NCBI RefSeq assembly: GCF_910596095.1
Contig: NC_056552.1
Span: forward strand, 17,743,111 to 17,807,110
DNA length: 64,000 nt
Direction of reading: 5' to 3'
Source of the DNA: Thunnus maccoyii
Lineage: Eukaryota; Chordata; Actinopteri; Scombriformes; Scombridae
The position numbers were made by a program, and so were the translations under genes. Below are positions 24,340 to 36,400 of the stretch, piece after piece. The notes under the pieces are model-generated. The model made no database searches. It had not been told where the DNA came from and was given only the letters and a program-made list of their open reading frames with translations. How positions within the stretch are numbered: position 1 is the stretch's first letter; the number at the start of each line of letters is the position of its first letter.

Positions 24340-27100
24340 TCCAGGGCAGGGAAGCAGGGCTGACGAGACGAGACGAGGGGCTGGAGACAGGGGCCAAGAC
24401 AGAGCAGACGGAACTGCAGGAGACAGGAAACAGGGTTAGGCACGGGAACACAGGCAACAATAAGTAAACTTAACAAATGAAGGTGAAGTGGCTTGAAGCA
24501 TAGTAACACTGACTGAAACAGAGCCTTCAATCTGGCAGAGTGGAAGTGGCAGGTGCAGCTGGTGTGTCTCTGCTCTGACTCCAGCAAACCATATCCATTC
24601 CTTTGTGTTATATGAAAAAAGAATGAGCAAGGGCAGTTGGCACATTATTTTATATTTCTTAAAGGGGGATAAATCTGTCTTTCTGGCTGTACAAAATCAA
24701 ACTGTAGCCTACTGTGTGCTTGCACCTTCATTCATGTGTGCAGCTGTGGGTGTATTTGTGTACATACACTCCACTACACCTGCTGAACTAGGCCTACAGC
24801 TCAAACTCCTCAGCCCTATTATTATCATGCCAAGGTCAGATGAGTGGGTAACATAGCAGAGGAAGACAGATAAGAATGGCAGAATGGTTAGATAAATCAG
24901 GTTACTGCATTTCCATTGACTGCTAGCCACTGGACCAGATATGTTGGTTTAATATTGAACAAAATCTTCTGTCTTTTCTCTATAGTGCTTTCTTGAATCC
25001 TGCACTGCTCAATCTATTTACTGAACACAGCTCTAATACACGAAGGAAAGCTCTGTACGATGATACATAGCTGCAAAAACACATCAGCTGAGGGCTATCA
25101 TGAAACTACAAAGGCACACTTCTGGGGAGATAAACTCATTAACCACTAAATAGCTTTTAGGCAGCTATCATGTACAGTGTGTATGCGTGTGTGACAGAGA
25201 GATTGGAGGAAATGAAGGAGAGAGTGAAGGGTGTGTGTATGTGTGTGGGGGGAGTATTGATAAATGAAGAAAAATTACACTTTGGGAAAATAACAACACT
25301 GCTTTCCCAGAAAACATTACAGAACCTGTCCTTGCAAGGCAATTTTTGTACATTTGTACATTCAAAAAGACAGTAATGACTTGAACCCCAGGTGACCCAA
25401 AGGTACCCACAAACAATGGAATAATCATAGGCAATACTGAGAGAGTCAGTGTGCTTCCTTTTCTTCCATTTTCCCCTTTATCCTCCCATTTTTGAGCCTG
25501 TTCTCCTATTTCTTCTCTTCGGCTGGGGAGGGTGTAGAGGTTAGGAGACAGCATAGACCCCCCAACCAGGATACAATCTTTCACTAGCTTCAATGGAGCC
25601 AAGTAAGTAGTACAACTAATGGCAGGCTTGTTTATCTGAACCATCCAAGTGACCCATTAGCCAGTCAATGTGCCTCTGTAACAGATTTTAAAATGTACCT
25701 TTCGGACACTTGTACCTTTAGATCAGCATGTATCTTGAGCTGTGTCTGTGATTACTTTTAACTTCCTGGTGAATCAATCCTTGTTGTAATGTAGATTAAC
25801 ATTTTTCGGAAAGGTGTTAAATTATTTGCAGACTTTGTAGGTATAGCTCAAAGACAAGATACTGTATATATAAGATGAAATGTGCACAAGTGTTGAATAT
25901 TTCAGCTTTTCTTAAATCTATCAATTCTGAATGGATTATGCAGCTGTAGTTTCTCTGATCTCTATTAACCCTGCAGGATTGTACGGCTGGCATATTGGGA
26001 TTCATAGAATATATTAATGCTACAAAAAAAGTGTTATACAGTAGCTTGTGTGATATCCGTAAATCTGCCAAAAGCGAGTCGGTAATTAAGTTAGGCTTAC
26101 AAGTTGGGAACCACTTGGAGTTAGACAAGTCTACACATTTTTACTATGGTCTAAGCCCAAACTCATGCACTTGTGTGAAACATCAGTACTCTCTCTTGAG
26201 CTATTCTTTATGTTACTGTGAACGGGACACCTCACTGGTTTAGTGTTGCCCTTCCATAAAGTTAAAGAATTAAGAATGGTCAAAATTGAAGCAACAGAGG
26301 TCAAGATATCCTGACCTCTAGTAGTCAAGCTCCAAAATCACTGGATCCTACAATTTCCAAAATGCAAATAAAGAGCGTCTACCACAGGACCCTCAATATG
26401 GTTTACATTTTAAAAAAGGGCTATTTTGGACTGAAATTCACTTTTCAAAGCACATTGTGTATTTACAGTACATACAATGCAGCAAATGAAACCATAATAA
26501 TGAAGTTTTAATGCTGACTTGCAGGGTTTTTACATCAATCTACACTGAGCTGTGTGGAAATTGTAGCCCTTTTCATAGCATACATACCTACCAAGGGTAG
26601 ATACTACCAATTCTACACAACTCACCTAATATCTCCAAACACTAAAAGTCAGCACTTTAAACTTGCAGTCTTTGTTTCATTTATCCAGTGCGCTGCTGTA
26701 TATGCAATAAAAAACATATTGCTGTTCAAATACACTATTAATGAAATATGTGCTACGTGTATAAGCCTGTGTATAAACCTATGAAGGTAACAATTGTGAT
26801 TGTATTTTGAAAAAAGGCTCTTGATTTAGTTTTTTGTATTTCCAACTGTTAGACAAACCACATTTTCTTTAGCTGACGTTTGTGAGTGCTCATATGAGCG
26901 GGTGTCTTTGAAGCATGACAAATAACGTCATCAGTCATTTTTTCCCTTACCCTGCACCATATGAAAACATGTTATCAGTTGACCAAATGTTTCCAAATCT
27001 GAAATGAATGGTCTGAATGGTCAATTTTTATGAAGAACAATAACAAAATACTACTTTTCCTGTATATTTTAGATCACGTCATGTAAATAATATATTTACT
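24340..27100. other. Intergenic region upstream of top2a, no gene seen
   Basis: AT-rich sequence. Open frames on both strands are short and unrecognised, with no splice or domain support. Confidence 0.6.
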
Positions 27101-27165
27101 TAATTTATCAAGCACGTTTTCAAAACTATTTTGGTCTTTCTATTTTCTTCCGTTAGAGGAAGCTG

Positions 27166-27331
27166 ATTGGCGGTCAGAACCAGTTAGGGCGGGCTTACGC
27201 CTCTTCTAGCGTCTGTAATTGGTTTTTACTTGAAAAAGGCTTAGCTTAAGATTCCCATTGGAGGGGAACATCCAGAGGCCCTTCGTTTGATTGGTCAATA
27301 TAGCTGGCGCCAGATTTTTCTTCGTTTCAAA
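27166..27331 (+). promoter_or_regulatory. top2a: top2a core promoter: NF-Y boxes, GC box, E2F-like site, CHR
   Basis: Four inverted CCAAT boxes (ATTGG) start at 27166, 27218, 27257 and 27290. A GC box (AGGGCGGG) lies at 27186-27193, a palindromic TGGCGCCA at 27305-27312, and TTCAAA (reverse of the CHR consensus TTTGAA) at 27326-27331. No TATA box is seen. The start site is probably between 27340 and 27420, giving a 5' UTR of about 60-140 bases. This is the layout of G2/M cell-cycle promoters, where NF-Y and a CHR recruit DREAM and MYB-MuvB; mammalian TOP2A is controlled through inverted CCAAT boxes. Motif positions are direct; binding is inferred. Confidence 0.75.
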
Positions 27332-27476
27332 TTTTCTAACAGTTCCAGATCAGACACTTTACGTCGCAGCGCAGTCAGGCAGCAGTTATTGTTAGGAGTT
27401 AGCTGGGAGTTGGTTAGCTAGTCGTAAGCGTAGTTTATATTGCAAGAACCGGGATTTCTCAATAAATATAAACAGA

Positions 27477-30400
27477 ATGGCTGAACCACTGAAGGTAACG
27501 GTACTCTCATTTCGGTATTCATTCAGTTGACATTACTGTTAAATTTCCGCACAGAGAAACGTGTTAGCAACGACTAAAGTTAGCTAGTAACGTTACACGC
27601 TACTATGTCGAGTACAACATTGACCTAATTAGCATATCGTTAACGATATACGACAACAACTCATAGTGCATGATGCACAATGCGCTGGCCACGAAAACAA
27701 CAATAATTGATGTCAGTAACGGTTAATTCCCCGTCTAGACGCGTCTCTTACTGCAACGTTACACGTTAAGTTGGCTTTTAACGGTTAAGGTATGACGTTA
27801 ACCCAGTCTCATTAACGTGATTTAATAAGCTGTTTCCTCTAATGCAGTTTGTCCGGAGGACCCCGTGTACCTTCACATTAAAACGTGACTTTACAAAAGT
27901 AAAACTACTTTGGTCAGAACCGTCTACAGTTCAAACATGGTGAAAATGTGACAACACTTTGGGGAAGTATATCTTATTGTAGGCTAACGTACATTTGCCA
28001 TGTACTGAGTAAAAAATAAAAGTGGCTGCACCCAGCAAACCGTGGTTCTGGCTCCTAAGTCATCAAGCATCTGCCCCTGTGTCTCTCAGCGATAACCAAA
28101 ATCAGGTTCCAGCAACTTAAGGAAGTGTTTTGTAGTCTGTACTCTACATGGCATGGAAGGGCCTCTAATTGTCTGAGAAAGTCATTACTTGTGAAGAAAA
28201 AGTGTGAAGATGTTTTCATCTAGTGGCATTGCAGATGTTCGCTGTATGTAGAGGTTACCTGCAACAGAAGCATGACCTTTGCTCCGGTATTGACTGCAAT
28301 GAAAGAAACATCACATAAAAGATAACCATGCCTCTTTCACAGGACAACTTCTTTGACAACAAGCCGCTAGAAAAGACAAAGAAAAACCCGAAGCGGCTGT
28401 CAGTGGAGAGGATCTATCAGAAGAAGACTCAATTGGAGCACATTTTGCTCCGACCAGACTCCTACATTGGCTCTGTAGAGCCCGTCACCCAGGTAGGAAG
28501 TCACAGAGAAATCTTTTGGGTTTTTAAAATTGATGTCAAGTTCAACAAACCTTTATTGATTCAAGTCTTGAGCTGGTGGACTATTTAAGATATTTTTCTG
28601 AAGAACTTTGCTCTCACTGCAGAGTTATAGGATGTTGCTTGAGAGGATAAAGCATTAATGGTTCATATTGCACAAATGTATGCTCAATCGTATGTAATGT
28701 AATCGCTTGTTTACTTCCTTCCTTAGCAAATGTGGGTGTATGATCAGGATGTTGGATTGAACTGCCGTGATGTGACATTTGTGCCTGGGCTTTACAAGAT
28801 TTTTGATGAGATCCTTGGTAAGTAAAAAGCTTTTATTATCTCACAGTGTGTATAATGCCAATGACTAAATGTTTGACATCTGATCAATGGCCTTCTATAC
28901 TTATGCAATTTGTTTATCTTTCTACCCACAGTAAATGCAGCTGACAATAAGCAGAGGGATAAGAGCATGTCCTGCATCAAAGTCAACATTGATGTGTGAG
29001 TTTAGTATCATTGCACGGCCAATTAAGATATCAAAATATCTTATAATCCTATGACAGTGTTCCTTTGCTTGTAGATTGTCAAATGGTCCTTACTCATATT
29101 CAGCTCTACTGTCCTCTCACAGTAGCACATGATGTGTATATGTTTTTCTTTCCAGTGAAAACAATACCATTAGTGTATGGAATAATGGCAAAGGTATTCC
29201 TGTGGTGGAGCACAAGGTGGAGAAAGTCTTTGTGCCTGCTCTCATCTTCGGACAGCTCCTCACCTCCAGTAACTATGACGATGACGAGAAGAAAGTCACT
29301 GGTAAGACTAATTGTGTAACTCTGAAGACTCATTTGTTTTTCCATGATGAGGGCAGTGCACATACAGTAGATTGAGTAATGCAAAGGAAAATGCAATTTG
29401 AAAAAATATATACATATTTTATTGTTCTAGTTTCGTTTATCTTGGATATTGGTTATGATAACATTTTCTCACTGGGCATGTGATGACAATATTTGGCACA
29501 ATGTTTAAATGGAGTCCAACAGGGCGAGTCAGACATGTTTTAAACAAATCACATATTTTATTATAATATGTATAATAACTACTTATTCTGAAGTGCAAAT
29601 TACAGCAAAATGTCTGTTATAATCATTATAATGAAATAATGAATAAGTAAATAGATTCCATTATAAGCAAGTAGAGTTTCCACATCCCCCAGTCAAAAAG
29701 AAATATTTCAGAAACATAGTAAAACTGTGAACATAAGACCCCGGTAGTAAGCAAAAATGGAATTGGAACCCACTCTAAACTTATAATTGTTCTTTAGGTG
29801 GACGTAATGGATATGGTGCTAAGCTTTGCAACATCTTTAGCACGAAGTTCACTGTAGAGACTGCCTGCAAAGAGTCAAAGAAGTCCTTCAAGCAGGTAGG
29901 AAGGAGACTGAACAACATTTGATCTTTTCTAATCATAACTTGTAAGGGGGAAAAGTAATTTTACTGTATGTCCATGTTTTTAACAGACTTGGTATGACAA
30001 CATGGGCAGGGCTGGAGATGCTAATATCAGATCATTTGACGGAGAGGAATTCACTTGCATCACCTTCCGGCCAGATCTGGCCAAGTTTAAAATGAGCATC
30101 CTGGATAAAGACATAGTGGCTCTGATGACTAGGAGGGCATACGACATCGCCGGATCCAGCAAGGGTGTCCGTGTGTTCTTCAACGGCACAAAGCTACCAG
30201 TAAGTTAGCATGTTGTTTTACCTTTTCTGTCTCTGTTAATTAACAGGCAGTACCAAGTGTTGAGTATGCATTTGCTACATTTGTTTTTTATTCTATGTGC
30301 ACTGTGTGAACCACATCGCAAGGCAAATTTCCATTATCTTTTTAGATGGACAATAAAATTCTTCTGATTTCTCTTTCTGCCTGTAGGCCAAACACCTCTA

Positions 30401-33400
30401 CACATTAGCGATCTCCCACTGAATTATAGATGGCTTTTATTTGTTTTACAAATATTTGAATTCAAAATGAACTTCAAACTTTGTCAATACATGCAAAAGG
30501 CAGGTTCCACAAATTTGGTTGTAAATTCAACCATTTTTATTATTTGGAAACCTTGAGAAAGTTTTTTCCTTCAACGTTCAGACCCCATAGTATTTTGGGA
30601 CTCAAAAGTCTTTTTGTCCATCTTCAGATTTGATGTAGCAGTTGGTATCTTAAATACAACAAACAGGAATAACCACATCAATCCTATTCTACCTTTTCTT
30701 TTCATTGCCTACTTTTTGGGTTTTCACTTTTTCCAATTTTAGGATTTTAATCAATGCATGGACTTTAATGTTGTAGTTAAGACTGAGATAATGTCTTGTG
30801 CTCCAGATTTCAGGTTTTCGTAACTACGTGGACATGTATGTGAAGGACAAGGTGGATGAGCTGGGTGATAAACTGACCGTGATTCATGAGGTTATCAATG
30901 AACGCTGGGAGGTCTGCCTCACCATGAGCGAGAAAGGTTTCCAGCAAGTCAGCTTTGTCAACAGCATTGCCACAACCAAGGTAATGTCAGAGTGTATTAG
31001 ATCGTCTTTAATCTATACTATATATGTAACAGCGGGTGTGGCTGGTACCCTCCATGCCAAATCAATAAAATATTGTTTTGATTAGTCTTTTGGAATAGAG
31101 AGCGCCAACCTAAATTTGATTATATTTTGTCAGCCCTTTTTTTTTAATTTACATTTTAGAGCAGCTATAAAGCATTTTGAGGTTGACTGAGCTAGTAGAC
31201 CAGCTTCCTTGGGCATCTAAGTACAAGTTTGGCTGCTCTCCCAGCCACTTGGTGTCACTGTGATTAAGACTTATGACATTTATTCTGTAAATGGGATCTT
31301 ATGTTTGTCCTCTGCACCCCAGGGCGGGAGGCATGTTGACTATGTGGCCGACCAGGTGGTTGGGAAGCTCATTGATGTGGTGAAGAAGAAGAACAAAGCT
31401 GGGGTGACTGTCAAGCCTTTCCAGGTACATGTTATTCTAAACTCAAAACTTGGGTTGTTTTTATGAAGCTGAACTTGTGTGAAATTGCTGCTATAGTTGC
31501 TGGAGCAATACTGAATAGCAGAGTGAAAAAATATCCCAAATGGTTTTTCTGTAGGCAAATCAGATAACTCAGTATGTTCCACTTCCTCCCCATGCAGGTG
31601 AAGAACCACATGTGGCTCTTTGTCAACTGCCTGATTGAAAACCCCACCTTTGACTCTCAAACCAAAGAGAACATGACTCTGCAACAGAAGAGCTTTGGGT
31701 CCACTTGTCATCTCAGTGACAAGTTCATTAAACAGGTGCTAATAAAAGACCACTAGTATTGCAGTCTTCCCCTCAGAATTGTAATCAGTTTGCTAATTCA
31801 GCTTCACTTTGTGTTCTCCACAGGCCACCTCCTGTGGAATTGTGGAAAGTATCATGAACTGGGTGAAGTTCAAGGCTCAATCCCAGCTCAACAAGAAATG
31901 CTCAGCTGTCAAACACACAAAAATCAAAGGGGTGCCTAAACTGGATGATGCCAATGATGCAGGTACTTTATACCAAGCTCTTTTTTCCTCTTTTAATACA
32001 GTCGAGCCTAATCAGCAGACAAATCAGTGACCATTGTCCTATGAAAACCATTACCTCTGGCAGGTGGGAAGAACTCCATAGGCTGCACACTCATCCTTAC
32101 TGAAGGAGACTCAGCCAAGACACTGGCTGTGTCTGGGCTGGGTGTGGTCGGCAGGGACCGCTATGGCGTCTTTCCTCTTAGAGGAAAAATGCTCAATGTG
32201 CGGGAGGCCTCACACAAACAGGTTCGCACATAACAAAAGAGAAAAACATGTTTTACCATAATTGTTAATAAATGTTTTGAATTAAGGCAGTAATATATGT
32301 TGTCTTCTGTGTCTCAGTTTGTAATATAGTTTAGAAAGCAGCTGAGAGTTTAATTGGTGTGGTCTTCCCTCACAGATTATGGAGAACGCTGAGATCAACA
32401 ACATCATTAAAATCATCGGCCTCCAGTACAAGAAGAACTACAGCGATCCAGATTCCCTCAAGTCCCTGCGTTATGGCAAGATCATGATCATGACAGATCA
32501 GGTGTGCTGTGCTGGCTTTTTTACTGTATCCAACTTTTATTCATTTAATTTAGTCACATTTTAGTGTTGTCATAGACCACCTGATAAACACTGCTTTTTA
32601 AAAAGGCGCGTCTATAGTTTTTTATATAGTTTTGAGCTCATCACCCACTTAATTATAGGTGGTATTAATCTTTATTGATTTCTTAACATTTATATGACTG
32701 ACCTCTACTATGTATCACTGGGTTTATGACAGGATCAAGATGGCTCCCACATTAAGGGCTTGCTGATCAACTTCATCCACCATAACTGGCCATCATTGCT
32801 GCGCCACAACTTCCTGGAAGAGTTCATCACCCCCATCATCAAGGTATGTGGTCCTACCTAATGTCTCACAATAAAACCACAGGATATTTTGGGCAGACTT
32901 TTCCTTTCTAGGTCTTGTTCAGCTCTAATTCATTTAGTTACCTGCAAAATTAATGAAAGTAGCTAAATTATTTGAAGATATACTAGGCAATGCAAAACAA
33001 AGTTGATTTCCAGCACTGGAGGGAGTCCAAACTTTCTGAGTTCCATAGTTTGCAAACAACACTGCCATCTGCTGTCAAAATGGGAAAGCTGCTGTTAGGT
33101 GTTTTTTGAGAACAGTCCTACCCTTCATAAAAAAAACACTAAAACCTTTACATGATCTCTCTTTAATGATGGTTTAATGATAGTCATATAATTAGCCATC
33201 TTAATAACAAGATGAGAGGACATGAAATGATTGCAGACATCTTTTTATATATCTCTCTGCAGGTATCACACAAGAAAACACAGCTGTCTTTCTACAGTAT
33301 CCCAGAGTTCAATGCATGGAAGGAGAGCCAGTCCAACCACAAATCTTGGAAAATCAAATACTACAAAGGTTTGTTACAAACCCCTGTGTGGTAGTAAATC

Positions 33401-36400
33401 AGACAAGTAAGCAACCCTTCATACCTGGCCAATGTCATGGTTCTGGTCTCAAGTGTTGTTGTAGTTCTATATCTAATATGGGGATGTTTTTTTTTGTTTT
33501 TTTTTTTTTTGGCCCTCTTCCAACCAGGTTTGGGTACCAGCACATCGCAGGAAGCCAAGGAGTATTTCTCTGATATGCAGAGACACCGTATTCCATTCAA
33601 GTACTCCGGACCTGAAGACGATGAAGCTATCACCCTTGTAAGATGTCACACATCTGTTCAGCTCATTCCTCAGCTAATTTGATTTATACCTGGTGGTGAT
33701 CACATCAAATTTAGTGTACCCTCTAAAATAAGGACATGGTACACTATAAGTTATATCAAACTTTCTGGCTAGGACACAATTAGTAGTGGAGTGTCCGCAT
33801 CTAAGTTTTGCATCTTTTTTGTTTGGCTAGGCCTTTAGCAAGAAGAAAGTGGAAGAGCGGAAAGAGTGGCTCACCAAGTTCATGATTAACAGGCGCCAAC
33901 GCAAGGAGCACAACCTGCCAGAGGTTAGTCACTTACTGCTATGACATCCCAACTATTGGTGAACATCATGTGCTTTATTACTGTTTTTTGCTAAGTTAAA
34001 CCTTTTGCTGTCTCTTCACAGGAGTACCTATATGGTCAGTCCACCAAATCCCTTTCCTACAACGACTTTGTCAACAAGGAGCTGGTACTTTTCTCCAACT
34101 CTGACAATGAAAGGTCAATTCCCTGCCTGGTTGATGGTGCGTGAAACAACTGTTATCACCAAGAATACATCTCTAACTGTAAGAAACACTTAATGTTGGG
34201 TTTAGAAAGTGTTCTAATGTGTGTATGCATTTGTGTGTGTGTCAGGTCTGAAGCCAGGCCAGAGGAAGGTGCTGTTCTGTTGCTTCAAGAGAAATGACAA
34301 GCGGGAGGTGAAGGTGGCCCAGTTGGCTGGCTCAGTGGCTGAGATGTCAGCCTACCACCATGGAGAGGTGAGATGACTACACTTGAATCAGCCAATTTCT
34401 TAAGTTTAAATAGCTTTCTGTTTGTGGGGGGTGGGGTATACTTACTATAAAGTATATTTGTTTGTTTGCCTTTAATCTTTACATTGATTTGAAATCAATA
34501 CTTTGATCTTGGCCATATCTTTTGCAAGATGTGGTTAAATAAATGTAATTAGTTTGGTGTTAAATTGATGCAAAACGTGTTAAACTGATCCAGTGAACAA
34601 TTCTAACTATATTTAGTATTTTTTGCAATACTGTTGATTTAATCTTCTCAATTTTTTTTCTCCAGGTCTCTCTGATGATGACCATTATTGGTTTGGCCCA
34701 GAACTTTGTGGGAAGCAACAACTTGAACCTGTTGCAGCCTCTGGGTCAGTTTGGAACCAGGTTGCATGGTGGCAAGGACTATGCCAGCCCTCGATACATT
34801 TTCACCATGCTTAGGTCAGTATCCTCTTTACAAACTACAAATAATGTCAACCTACTGGCTTCTAGCACACATCTTACAAGTTTGAGAAAGTATGGTGGAA
34901 TTAATTTCAGAGAATTGATGACAAAAATAAGTCTTTACGTTTAAAATAATTTTGAGATTTATAATGATTATAGCTTGGAGGTTATGTTACCCTGTCAATA
35001 TTTTAATATCATATATTACTGTCTTTCAGTAGGATCATTATAATATAATCAATATACAAAATTGGGTTTAATAAATTCATGTAATTAGCAAAAATAAATA
35101 AAATCTAATCATTATATCCAAAGTTAGAGACGTTTTACCACTTTTGCTATACTGCAGTTTGATTTGAACATTGATTTGATAGTTAAATATGCTAATGATC
35201 TTATTAGTGTGACATTGAATTGCACTTTCAAAACTTGGTTTAAAAAACTGAATCCATATGAATTTAAGACAAACACAGCAAAGGGACAAACACCTACACA
35301 ACATTCTGTGCAAAACTCAAAAATTCCCCCAACTGTCTGTCCTTCCAGCCCTCTGGCCCGCCTTCTTTTCCCATCTGTGGATGACAACCTGCTCAAGTAC
35401 AACTATGATGACAACCAGCGTGTAGAGCCAGAATGGTACATGCCCATCATCCCCACTGTGCTGGTGAATGGTACTGATGGTATTGGCACAGGCTGGGCCA
35501 GCAAGATGCCCAACTTTGACATCCGAGAGATCGTCAGCAACATCCACCGTATGCTCAACGGAGAGGAGCCTCTGCCTATGGTAAGGACAGGAAATGACTA
35601 TGGTTGCTTTGTGTTGTGCTGAACCAAAGATGTAGGCACGATTAAAAAAGCATTTTGTTTGTTGTTTGTGTGTTGTCTTCTCCCATAGCTTCCAAACTAC
35701 AAAGGCTTCAGAGGCACAATTGACCAGTTGTTTGACAACCATTACTTGAACTGTGGAGAAGTGGCCATCATCAATTCTACCACCATTGAGATCTCTGAAT
35801 TGCCTGTAAAAACCTGGACACAGGTTAGTCACTAAAGGCTTGTTCTTTCTTTTATGGGTGTATTCATTATACTCCATTGTGTTCATTAATGATGTTTGTA
35901 ACAAACTCAAATTTAACTGATGTTTATTAATTTCAGTTTCCTCTATGCTATTTCACCCTACTGTGTGTGGTTTAGACCTACAAGGAGAATGTTCTGGAGC
36001 CGATGTTGAATGGCACAGAGAAGGTCCCTCCTCTGATCACTGACTACAAGGAATACCACACCGACAGCACTGTGCGCTTTGTGGTCAAGATGACTGAAGA
36101 GAAGCTGAGGGAGGCAGAAGCTGCTGGCCTCCATAAAGTCTTCAAGCTGCAGAACCCTTTCACCTGTAATTCTATGGTAATGGACACCACAAAAATGCAC
36201 ATATCTACCATGTTCCTGTGACTGAGGATGAATCAAGTCCCTTTGTACCTTGGATGTCATTGTCTTAACCTGTTTCCAAAAAAGTTGCCAAAGTTAGTGT
36301 TTCTTTTTCCTATTAGGTTCTGTTTGACCATGTGGGCAGCCTTAAGAAGTATGAGTCGGTGCAGGATGTTCTCAAGGACTTCTTTGAGCTGAGGATGAAG

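Noticed and set aside
24044-24587. Antisense Pro/Gln-rich frames of 138 and 155 codons and sense Trp/Gly-rich frame
   Set aside because: The 33-bp minisatellite unit is a multiple of three, so frames stay open through it; the period explains the protein-like repeat.
25817-26128. 103-codon minus-strand frame upstream of top2a
   Set aside because: Not low-complexity, but no recognisable family, no splice partners and AT-rich codon use; no support as a gene.
35317-35910. 197-codon minus-strand frame over top2a exons 21-22
   Set aside because: Antisense of the conserved topoisomerase exons; the frame is open by codon bias of the sense gene and crosses an intron.
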